Origin: Rhodospirillaceae bacterium
Lineage (GTDB): Bacteria; Pseudomonadota; Alphaproteobacteria; Rhodospirillales; Magnetovibrionaceae
Reading direction: 5' to 3'
Assembly: GCA_002401565.1 (NCBI GenBank)
Contig: NVTL01000008.1
Location: 1-7,897, forward strand
DNA: 7,897 nucleotides
Within the stretch, counting starts at the first letter, position 1; each line of letters opens with the position of its first letter. The notes below the pieces were generated by a model that was given only the letters and a program-made list of their open reading frames with translations, had not been told where the DNA came from and made no database searches. Shown in pieces: positions 1 to 5,474 of this stretch. Made by a program: the position numbers and the translations under genes.

Positions 1-426
1 GGGGCTCATCTTCAAATTGTTTTTAAACTCTGCGATCGCTTCGGCGTTGTCACTATCGTCGAATGAAATCGTTAACACGTTGAAGTCTTTACCCGGTGTT
101 ACGCCTGTAACTTCGGCCAACTGGGCATTTAAATCCTGATTGATAACAGAGCAACTGCCATCACAGGTGTAGTATGACATAACTAATATAAGGGGCTTGC
201 CGAGTTTTTCAGACAGCGTAAATGCGTTGCCCTGACCATCGACAAGTTCAATATCTTTATTCACAAGTGAACCAAGATAAGTTTTTTCATCAATAATGAA
301 AATGGACGGATCGATGTCCGAAACAGGGACAGCTCCCCCGTACTGTGCCTGAGCTGGTGAACCAGCCAGAGCAAAGCCAAGAAGGGCAGCGGCCATAAGA
401 GTCCTGTTTCGGATCATCGTAAACAT
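1..426 (-). CDS. Sco1/SenC/PrrC-family copper chaperone, 3' end outside window
   Basis: Partial gene; 142 codons are visible and the frame is open to the window edge. Residues about 4-28 form a Sec signal peptide: basic RNR, a hydrophobic LMAAALLGFALAG stretch, then an AQA-type cleavage site. A thioredoxin-like fold follows, with a CxxxC copper/redox motif (TCDGSC, Cys88 and Cys92) at the end of the hydrophobic PLILVMSYY strand, then the family-typical pattern pGkdFxVLTISFDDSD. The conserved distal histidine would lie beyond the edge. Sco proteins act in the periplasm, delivering copper to or reducing the CuA site of cytochrome oxidase, which fits the position 14 bases after coxC. The start is either the ATG at 426, with GGA directly in front, or the ATG at 417, where that same GGA is better spaced; 417 is as likely and would trim three residues. 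Oddity: the motif lacks the proline usually found after the first cysteine (CPxxC). Confidence 0.85.
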   Translation of the reverse strand, partial: MFTMIRNRTLMAAALLGFALAGSPAQAQYGGAVPVSDIDPSIFIIDEKTYLGSLVNKDIELVDGQGNAFTLSEKLGKPLILVMSYYTCDGSCSVINQDLNAQLAEVTGVTPGKDFNVLTISFDDSDNAEAIAEFKNNLKMSP

Positions 427-440
427 TCCGTTTGTTCCGC

Positions 441-1208
441 CTACCAGAAGTAAACTTGAGAAGCGACGAAGAACCAAATGACGTCAACAAAGTGCCAGTA
501 TACGGACACACATGTGACGAACGTTTTGTTCGTACGGCCACCCAATGCTGGAATAAGAACAGCAATAAAGGCACCCAAGCCAACCAACACGTGAGAGGCG
601 TGGAAGCCTGTAATCGTGTAGAAAGCAGTCGAATAAGCGTTTGTTTCAGGCAAGAAGTTCAAGCCGATCAAATGATTCCATTCGTACAAGGTACAACCCA
701 AGAAGATTGTGCCCAAGACGATGGTGATGATCCACCAAGCGTTAAAGCCAGAAAGATTGCCGTGCTCTAGTTTTTCTTCTGCAACGTGGCAGGTGACTGA
801 AGAGCTGACCAGAATAAAGGTCATAATCAAAGGCAATGTCTTGTCGATGTGTGGCGTGCCTTCGGGCGGCCATGTATCGAAACCAAGACGCAACATCCAG
901 TAGCTGAGAAACAGCGTCAAAAAGATGAAGACTTCTGAAAGGATAAAGATCGGCAGGCCAATGTTAGCAACACCAGAAATCAGTGGTACTTCTGTAAGAC
1001 CTTCATTGGTCCACATACCAACACCAATAAGCAAAACAACGGTACCAAGGCCACCAAAGACCGAGGTCAACATCATGTTGTCATATTGGAAGTATGCGCC
1101 AAATGCCATGGGCAACAGGAAGAAAATTCCCGTTACAACTAAAAGCGGAGCCCAGCTCCATTCCCAGTGGTGCTCGTGCACGTGGGATGTGTCAGCGTCT
1201 GTAGTCAT
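441..1208 (-). CDS. coxC: Cytochrome c oxidase subunit III (heme-copper oxidase)
   Basis: 255 residues, the normal length for a seven-helix subunit III. Hydrophobic segments fall at about 19-40, 46-66, 82-108, 125-145, 155-178, 203-222 and 232-252. Family hallmarks are present: LSEVFIF with the conserved membrane glutamate (Glu92), WPPEG at 113-117, GFHASH at 201-206, and the C-terminal YWHFVDVIWFF at 237-247. Subunit III is an integral part of the inner-membrane oxidase core beside subunit I and stabilises its proton-pumping activity. The N-terminus is rich in His and Trp (HVHEHHWEW, 9-17). The ATG at 1208 is well supported by a strong purine-rich ribosome binding site. The Sco gene follows after 14 bases, so the two are probably cotranscribed. 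Subunits I and II are not in the window. The gene begins its transcription unit here, whereas in many alphaproteobacteria coxC lies downstream of coxB, coxA and assembly genes. Confidence 0.95.
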   Translation of the reverse strand: MTTDADTSHVHEHHWEWSWAPLLVVTGIFFLLPMAFGAYFQYDNMMLTSVFGGLGTVVLLIGVGMWTNEGLTEVPLISGVANIGLPIFILSEVFIFLTLFLSYWMLRLGFDTWPPEGTPHIDKTLPLIMTFILVSSSVTCHVAEEKLEHGNLSGFNAWWIITIVLGTIFLGCTLYEWNHLIGLNFLPETNAYSTAFYTITGFHASHVLVGLGAFIAVLIPALGGRTNKTFVTCVSVYWHFVDVIWFFVASQVYFW

Positions 1209-1211
1209 AGT

Positions 1212-1219
1212 CCCTCCCC
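1212..1219 (-). promoter_or_regulatory. Ribosome binding site of coxC
   Basis: Read on the minus strand this is GGGGAGGG, ending three bases before the coxC ATG. It is strongly complementary to the 16S rRNA tail, although close to the start codon. It fixes the start at 1208. Confidence 0.7.
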
Positions 1220-1225
1220 AAATAA

Positions 1226-1264
1226 AATCGGACGTATTTGTTTAGTAATTCGGACGTAATAGTT
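1226..1264 (-). repeat. Tandem-spaced direct repeat in the coxC leader, possible operator
   Basis: TCGGACGTA occurs at 1228-1236 and again at 1250-1258, exactly 22 bases apart, close to two helical turns. Over the wider 17-base frames 1226-1242 and 1248-1264 the two copies match at 14 positions. No third copy is seen at the next 22-base step. On the transcribed strand the core reads TACGTCCGA. The copies lie about 20 and 42 bases upstream of the coxC start, next to the ribosome binding site. Two direct repeats on the same helix face suggest a regulator site, but no known regulator is recognised. Confidence 0.35.
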
Positions 1265-1316
1265 CTTAATTGCCCCTATGCTAAAAAGTGCACAAGGAAA
1301 GTCTTAATATGCGAAA

Positions 1317-1339
1317 AACCCCCAGCTTGCTAGGGAATT
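1317..1339 (-). terminator. Weak hairpin in the coxC leader, possible attenuator
   Basis: On the minus strand AATTCCC-(T)-AG / CT-GGGGGTT can fold with a CAAG loop, a single bulge and two G-U pairs. Further T residues follow. The stem is short and imperfect. It would lie in the coxC transcript only if transcription starts to the right of it. Low confidence. Confidence 0.2.
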
Positions 1340-1348
1340 GCAGTGACC

Positions 1349-1377
1349 TCAATATTATGTTGGGACGCGAGTGTCAA
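1349..1377 (-). promoter_or_regulatory. Possible sigma70-type promoter for coxC
   Basis: Minus-strand TTGACA (complement of 1372-1377) is a perfect -35 match. It is followed at 17-base spacing by TATTGA (complement of 1349-1354), only a half match to a -10. This would give a coxC leader of roughly 130-140 bases containing the hairpin at 1317-1339 and the direct repeat. The poor -10 keeps this tentative. Confidence 0.25.
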
Positions 1378-1550
1378 TCTTTAGTCGCTATTTGTTGCTT
1401 AAAAAAGCCAACCTTCAAACCTTGGAATGATTCGAATTAAGGCCGAAATGCCACAATTTCCGGGCAGTAAGCCCTCGTTTGTCGGATTAATCATGGGCTG
1501 AAAAAAAATAATCAAATTTACGTATTTTTGGCATTATTCCAATAAACAGC

Positions 1551-1585
1551 AAAAAAAGTAAGGCACTCTCCGGGCGAGTCCCTTA
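1551..1585 (-). terminator. Leftward intrinsic terminator in the divergent region
   Basis: Positions 1559-1585 form an imperfect dyad. The outer arms are TAAGG/CCTTA (five pairs). After one mismatch come ACTC/GAGT (four pairs), closing a seven-base GC-rich loop. Read on the minus strand, the hairpin is followed by one C and then seven consecutive T residues (complement of 1551-1557), the layout of a Rho-independent terminator. Read rightward, no T-run follows, so it works in one direction only. No leftward gene precedes it, so it may block antisense transcription out of the phosphatase gene. The dyad could instead be an operator, since it abuts the TATAAAG element. Confidence 0.5.
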
Positions 1586-1611
1586 TAAAGATACAGGAGA
1601 ATTAAAGGCCT

Positions 1612-1618
1612 GAGGGGG
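1612..1618 (+). promoter_or_regulatory. Ribosome binding site deciding a GTG start
   Basis: GAGGGGG sits two bases before the GTG at 1621 and five before the GTG at 1624. An in-frame TAA at 1603-1605 rules out any start further upstream. The spacing slightly favours GTG 1624, which would remove one residue. Confidence 0.6.
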
Positions 1619-1620
1619 CA

Positions 1621-3360
1621 GTGGTGAGTGAACAATTAGATCTTCTGGCACAAATGGGCCACGATTTTGCGGCGTCCCATGATATAGAATCCACAATGAG
1701 CCACGCTTTGGCGCGTATTGCTCATTTGGTGGGGGCCGAAGGCGGGGCATTGTTCTTGTTAGACGACGACCATGCCCATTTGGTGTGTCACGCCAGTCAT
1801 GGGCCTGTGGATATCTTGGGCCTGTCCATACCGGCCGATCAGGGCATTGTTGGTCGTTCGGTTGCGGGCAACGTTTCTGAAATGGTCCGCGATGTTTCAA
1901 AAGACCCTAGTTTTCAAGGCAGTGTTGACGAACAAAGTGGATTTACCACCAAATCAATCTTGTGCGCGCCGATGGTGGTGCGCGGTGCTGACGATAAACC
2001 TGAACATATTGGCGCCATCGAACTTGTGAATAAGTCTGACGCAGAAGGCTTGTTTGCCGACCATGATCTGAAATTTCTGGAAGTGCTCGCCGCGTCCGCA
2101 GGCCTAGCCATCCATAATGCCCGCATGGCCGGGGAACTGGCGGAAAAAGAAGTCATGCGCCGAGAATTGGAACGCGCGGCCGAAATCCAACGCGGCCTGC
2201 TGCCACCACCGGGCGATGCGGATTATCCGATTTCAGGGGTCAACCGTCCGGCGCGGGTGGTGTCTGGTGATTTTTACGATCACTTCACTCTATATGATGG
2301 GCGCATCGCCTTTACCTTGGCTGATGTATCCGGCAAGGGCATGAACGCCGCTTTGCTGATGGCCAAGGCGGCCAGCCTGTTTCGGTGCCTGGGCAAAGAA
2401 GACCTGCGTCCGGGGCGTTTGTTGCAACATATTAATGCCGAAGTCTGTGAAACCGTCATGCGCGGCATGTTTGTCACCATGGTCGCCGGTGTTTATGACC
2501 CGGTCACCGGGCGTGTTGTTTTGGCCAATGCTGGGCATGAACCACCATTATTGCATAAAACCGACGGTGAATTTGTGGCGTTAGAAGCCGCCTCACCGCC
2601 GGTGGGCATTCCCCTTGAATTAACGGGGGGCGGCCCGGTGCCCGAAGACGTGCTGTATTTAGACGGAGGCTGCCTTTATATATTCACCGACGGCGTGACC
2701 GAAGGTTACATCACGGGCAAAAACGAGTTGGGCACCAGTGGTCTGCAAAAAATGATCGAAGACGGTTTGCAAAAGAATTTAAGTGCCGCTGACCGCATCG
2801 CCAGCGTGGCCGACCTTTTAAACCAACGCGATGAGCCTCTGCGCGATGATTTAACGTTGTTGGTGATTGATGATGGGGCCAATGCAAAAGGGCGAAAGGC
2901 CAATGCCGCCGATCGCACGGCCGATGATTTAAAACCCGATAAGCCGCTTGTGGGGTCTATATGTAAGTTGAGCGTTCCGGCGCGCGCGCAAAGCCTGATT
3001 TTGGTGCGCCGCGCGGTCGAAGCGTCGGCAACCTTGACCGGCTTTAGCAAAGAACAAACCCAAGACATCGTTTTGGCGGTGGATGAAGCGTGTCAAAATG
3101 TCGTGCGTCATGCCTATAAAGGCACCTTGGATGGCGACATGATCGTCGAAGTCCGCCGCGAAAATGGCGACTACCTTATCTTAATAAGAGACTTTGCGCC
3201 CCCGCTGGACAAAAGTGTTCTGAAATCCAGGGATTTAAACGACGTACGTCCCGGTGGTTTGGGTATCCATTTTATCCACGAAATTATGGATGGCGTGGAT
3301 TATTTGCCGCCCCCGGATGGACAAGGCAATTTATTAAGACTGAAAAAGTCTATACCATAA
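1621..3360 (+). CDS. GAF-PP2C (SpoIIE/RsbU)-HATPase partner-switching regulator
   Basis: 579 residues with three domains. A GAF sensor fold spans about 21-168 and should bind a small ligand not predictable here. A short charged helix (168-192) leads into a SpoIIE/RsbU-type PP2C serine phosphatase (about 205-417). Its metal-site motifs are SGDFYD (215-220), ADVSGKG (234-240), TDGVTE (356-361) and RDDLTLLVI (408-416), with AGHEPP at 304-309. After a polar linker (418-445) comes an RsbW/SpoIIAB-like ATPase domain (447-577): N-box DEACQN (488-493), a G1 box around Asp524 (RDFAPPLD, Ala replacing the usual Gly), and a G2 box GGLGIH (545-550). No transmembrane segment is seen, so it is probably cytoplasmic. 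Known relatives dephosphorylate, and with the ATPase domain phosphorylate, a STAS partner; one is encoded immediately downstream. Precedents with both activities in one chain include SypE and HsbR, with different sensor domains. Start is GTG 1621 or 1624. Confidence 0.9.
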   Translation: MVSEQLDLLAQMGHDFAASHDIESTMSHALARIAHLVGAEGGALFLLDDDHAHLVCHASHGPVDILGLSIPADQGIVGRSVAGNVSEMVRDVSKDPSFQGSVDEQSGFTTKSILCAPMVVRGADDKPEHIGAIELVNKSDAEGLFADHDLKFLEVLAASAGLAIHNARMAGELAEKEVMRRELERAAEIQRGLLPPPGDADYPISGVNRPARVVSGDFYDHFTLYDGRIAFTLADVSGKGMNAALLMAKAASLFRCLGKEDLRPGRLLQHINAEVCETVMRGMFVTMVAGVYDPVTGRVVLANAGHEPPLLHKTDGEFVALEAASPPVGIPLELTGGGPVPEDVLYLDGGCLYIFTDGVTEGYITGKNELGTSGLQKMIEDGLQKNLSAADRIASVADLLNQRDEPLRDDLTLLVIDDGANAKGRKANAADRTADDLKPDKPLVGSICKLSVPARAQSLILVRRAVEASATLTGFSKEQTQDIVLAVDEACQNVVRHAYKGTLDGDMIVEVRRENGDYLILIRDFAPPLDKSVLKSRDLNDVRPGGLGIHFIHEIMDGVDYLPPPDGQGNLLRLKKSIP

Positions 3361-3374
3361 GCGTTTATGGTATA
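3351..3374 (+). repeat. Perfect inverted repeat across the regulator stop codon
   Basis: TATACCATAA (3351-3360) is followed by the loop GCGT and its exact reverse complement TTATGGTATA (3365-3374). The left arm contains the stop codon TAA. The stem is ten perfect pairs but AT-rich and has no T-run after it, so it is not a standard terminator. It could be an operator for the downstream STAS-mla genes, or an mRNA hairpin that sets processing or relative expression between regulator and transporter. Confidence 0.6.
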
Positions 3375-3422
3375 TGTATGATATATAGGCCCCAATAGAG
3401 GGCGAAAAGACAGGGAAGAAAA

Positions 3423-3755
3423 ATGGACGTCAAAACTTCAGAACAATCCGGCATTAAAATCGTGGCTGTTTCTGGTGAAGTGGATCTCAGCACCTCACCG
3501 CAAGTCCGTGATGCCTTGCTCGATTGCATCTTGGGCGGATCATCCGTTGTGGTGGATTTATCCCAAGTTGCTTACATTGACAGTTCCGGTGTGGCTTCAC
3601 TGGTCGAAGCCTTTCAAAATGCAAAATCACGGGGACAGGGTTTTGCCCTTGCCAATGTTGGGGAAACCCCCTTGCGCGTGTTACAATTGGCCCGCTTGGA
3701 TCAGGTCTTTGTTATTCACGATGCCGTGGATGACGCGGTGAGTTCGATGAGCTGA
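3423..3755 (+). CDS. Stand-alone STAS-domain protein (MlaB-like or anti-sigma antagonist)
   Basis: 110 residues, a complete single STAS domain. It opens with the typical strand IKIVAVSGEVDLSTSPQV (11-28). The core VVVDLSQVAYIDSSGVASL (42-60) contains DSSG (53-56), where SpoIIAA and RsbV carry their phosphorylated serine, so Ser54 or Ser55 is the likely acceptor. Two readings compete. As an SpoIIAA/RsbV-like protein it would be the substrate of the kinase/phosphatase encoded 62 bases upstream. As an MlaB-like protein it would bind the MlaF ATPase as a subunit of the transporter encoded 39 bases downstream. Position allows both, and both could be true. The start at 3423 has AGGGAAG six bases or so upstream. 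In other lineages this domain is fused to the N-terminus of the permease; here it is separate. Confidence 0.88.
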   Translation: MDVKTSEQSGIKIVAVSGEVDLSTSPQVRDALLDCILGGSSVVVDLSQVAYIDSSGVASLVEAFQNAKSRGQGFALANVGETPLRVLQLARLDQVFVIHDAVDDAVSSMS

Positions 3756-3762
3756 TCTCAGC
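3751..3762 (+). repeat. Small inverted repeat at the STAS stop codon
   Basis: GCTGA and TCAGC flank two bases, overlapping the TGA stop (3753-3755) and followed by six A residues. It is too short to be a terminator. It is noted because the preceding gene also ends inside an inverted repeat. Confidence 0.2.
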
Positions 3763-3794
3763 AAAAAAGCACATAAAACCAATGGGGACGTTTC

Positions 3795-4610
3795 ATGAGT
3801 GAACGGGCCAAGCCAAACGCCGTTTTCCGATTTTTTGACCGACTGGGCCGCCTATCTGTGGCCGGGCTGGAAGAACTTGGCCGTTATGGCACCTTGTTGG
3901 TGGAAAGCTTTTATTGGCTGATCTTCGGCCACCGCATTGGTCAACCCGTGCGCATTGGCGCTTTTTTTAGCGAAATGATGGAAATCGGCGTGCGCGCCAT
4001 TGGCATCGTCGGCATCATGGCCGCCGCCATTGGCGCCATGTTGGCGATCCAAGGTATTTACAGCCTGAAAATTTTTGGTGCCGAAGGCCACGTGGTGTTT
4101 GGTGTGGCCTTTTCCATGGTTCGGGAATTTGCCCCGTTGATCACCGGAATTTTGGTGGCAGGACGGTCCGGGTCCGCCTTGTCGGCGCGCATCGGCACCA
4201 TGAAAATCAATCAAGAAATTGATGCCTTGGAAGTCATGGGCATTAATCCGGTACGTTTTTTGGTGGTGCCGTCTTTGTTGGCGGCGCTGATTATGGTTCC
4301 GGCCTTGACGTTTATGTCCATGATTGTCGGGCTGTGGGCCGCCGGGGCTTACGTTAATTTTGCGCTGGGCATGTCCTTGGCTGCGTTTTTGGATCAAACC
4401 ATTAGTATTTTGTCTGTGAACGACCTGCTGCACGGTCTGGGCAAAAGCGCCATTTTTGGCCTCTTGATTGCTTTGATCGGTGTGGTGAACGGGTTCATGG
4501 TCAAAGGCGGGGCCGAAGGCGTCGGCAAAGCCACGACGCGCGCCGTGGTGCAATGTATTTCCGCCATCGTCGTCACCGACATGCTGTTCGCCCTTGTGGC
4601 GACGTTATAG
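3795..4610 (+). CDS. mlaE: MlaE-family phospholipid ABC transporter permease
   Basis: 271 residues, about the family length. An N-terminal amphipathic region (about 10-55) is followed by hydrophobic helices near 64-90, 98-122, 155-190, 217-235 and 250-270. The family signature is clear: MVREFAPLITGILVAGRSGSALSARIG (about 108-134), then GTMKINQEIDALEVMGINP (134-152), which contains the conserved coupling region to the ATPase. The C-terminal NGFMVKGGAEGVGKATTRAVV segment (232-252) is also typical. In the inner membrane, MlaE dimers join MlaF and MlaD to move phospholipids across the envelope. There is no N-terminal STAS fusion; the STAS protein is the preceding gene. The ATG is preceded by GGGGA at six bases. 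mlaF starts nine bases after the stop. Confidence 0.95.
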   Translation: MSERAKPNAVFRFFDRLGRLSVAGLEELGRYGTLLVESFYWLIFGHRIGQPVRIGAFFSEMMEIGVRAIGIVGIMAAAIGAMLAIQGIYSLKIFGAEGHVVFGVAFSMVREFAPLITGILVAGRSGSALSARIGTMKINQEIDALEVMGINPVRFLVVPSLLAALIMVPALTFMSMIVGLWAAGAYVNFALGMSLAAFLDQTISILSVNDLLHGLGKSAIFGLLIALIGVVNGFMVKGGAEGVGKATTRAVVQCISAIVVTDMLFALVATL

Positions 4611-4616
4611 GAGGGG
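4610..4616 (+). promoter_or_regulatory. Ribosome binding site of mlaF
   Basis: GGAGGGG begins on the last base of the mlaE stop codon and ends three bases before the mlaF ATG. This implies that ribosomes finishing mlaE can reload for mlaF. Confidence 0.55.
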
Positions 4617-4619
4617 CGG

Positions 4620-5474
4620 ATGAGCGATAGCAAACAAAAACCAACGCCGCCCGCACCGCAACTGCCCACCGTGATCGAAGTCCGCGACTTGGTCACCCAT
4701 TATGGCACCCGGCAAATCCTCAACGGTATTAATGTGGATATCGTTCAAGGTGAAATTATGGTCATCATGGGCGGATCTGGTTCGGGGAAATCGACATTTT
4801 TGCGTCATTTAATGGCGCTGCAAATGCCCACATCAGGCACCATCAAAATCCTAGGCAATGATGTCTGGGACTTGTCACAAAAAGATTTGTTCGGGCTTCG
4901 CAAAAAATTGGGCGTGGCGTTTCAGGCGGGCGCGTTATTCAGTTCCATGACGGTTGGTGAAAACATCATGTTGCCGTTGTACGAACATACCAAACTGGAC
5001 CGTTTGACCATGCAAATCATGGCGCGCATGAAATTGGAAGTCGTCGATTTGGCGGGCTTTGAAGATTTGATGCCGTCAGAATTATCCGGCGGCATGGTGA
5101 AACGTGCCGCCGTTGCGCGCGCGATTATCATGGATCCCAGAATTTTGTTTTTTGATGAGCCCTCGGCGGGGCTTGATCCGGTGGTCTCGTCACAATTGGA
5201 CGACCTTATTTTGCGCTTGCGTGATGCCATGGGCATGACCATTTGTGTGGTGACACACGAACTGGAAAGTGCCTTTAAAATTGCCGACCGCATCACCGTG
5301 CTGGACAAGGGCGATATCTTGTTTATTGGCACCGTTGATGAACTTAAAAAACATCCGAGCGAACGCATACAAAACCTGTTGAATCGTCGGTCCGAAGAAG
5401 CGGAAATCGATGCGGACGAATACCTGCGCCGCCTGATGGGCGAAAAGTTGGAAACTGAAGGAATGTCTAGATGA
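4620..5474 (+). CDS. mlaF: MlaF-family ABC transporter ATP-binding protein
   Basis: 284 residues with all nucleotide-binding motifs intact: Walker A GGSGSGKST (51-59), Q-loop FQAGALFSSMTVGENI with Gln102, signature LSGGM (155-159), Walker B ILFFDE (175-180) followed by PSAGLDP, and the switch histidine in VVTHE (His213). LSGGMVKRAAVARA and the AGALFSSMTV stretch are typical of the MCE-transporter (MlaF/MceG) branch. It powers the MlaE-MlaD complex from the cytoplasmic face. Two extras flank the core: a proline-rich N-terminal extension (about 1-17) and a charged C-terminal tail (about 245-284). In E. coli MlaF the tail contacts the STAS protein MlaB, so a retained tail is compatible with the upstream STAS protein binding here. 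The stop codon overlaps the mlaD start in an ATGA arrangement. Confidence 0.95.
   Translation: MSDSKQKPTPPAPQLPTVIEVRDLVTHYGTRQILNGINVDIVQGEIMVIMGGSGSGKSTFLRHLMALQMPTSGTIKILGNDVWDLSQKDLFGLRKKLGVAFQAGALFSSMTVGENIMLPLYEHTKLDRLTMQIMARMKLEVVDLAGFEDLMPSELSGGMVKRAAVARAIIMDPRILFFDEPSAGLDPVVSSQLDDLILRLRDAMGMTICVVTHELESAFKIADRITVLDKGDILFIGTVDELKKHPSERIQNLLNRRSEEAEIDADEYLRRLMGEKLETEGMSR

Larger units (their letters stand above)
1209..1620. other. Divergent intergenic region between coxC and the sensor phosphatase operon
   Basis: About 412 bases without a convincing gene, markedly more AT-rich than the flanking genes. It holds the 22-base-spaced direct repeat beside coxC, a weak leftward hairpin at 1317-1339, a possible leftward promoter at 1349-1377, 8-bp palindromes ATTCGAAT (1430-1437) and GATTAATC (1485-1492), and A/T tracts centred near 1504, 1516, 1527 and 1554 that could bend the DNA. 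A leftward terminator lies at 1551-1585. A TATAAAG element (1584-1590) could be the -10 of the rightward operon, but no good -35 is seen 17 bases upstream. An isolated AGGAG (1595-1599) is too far from the GTG start to serve it. No tRNA or known riboswitch was recognised by eye. Confidence 0.6.

Noticed and set aside
290..583. 97-codon minus-strand frame spanning the coxC-sco junction
   Set aside because: It overlaps the ends of two clear genes on the same strand in another frame and has no family features.
1462..1499. Short inverted repeats GGGC/GCCC and AGCCC/GGGCT
   Set aside because: Stems are only 4-5 pairs with either a weak loop or a 20-base spacer, and no T-run follows in either direction.
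1562..1575. Sigma54-like element (GG-N10-GC spacing, AGGCAC then GGGC)
   Set aside because: The -12 half lacks the usual TT before GC, and both halves fall within the arms and loop of the terminator-like hairpin, which explains the sequence better.
3371..3387. AT-rich TGATATATA extended -10-like sequence before the STAS gene
   Set aside because: No -35 match at suitable spacing, and the upstream half is occupied by the perfect inverted repeat; AT-rich composition alone can explain it.
3852..4553. 233-codon minus-strand open frame opposite mlaE
   Set aside because: The product is rich in His, Gln, Gly and Asn with no domain, as expected from antisense reading of an alphaproteobacterial membrane protein gene; mlaE on the other strand is unmistakable.
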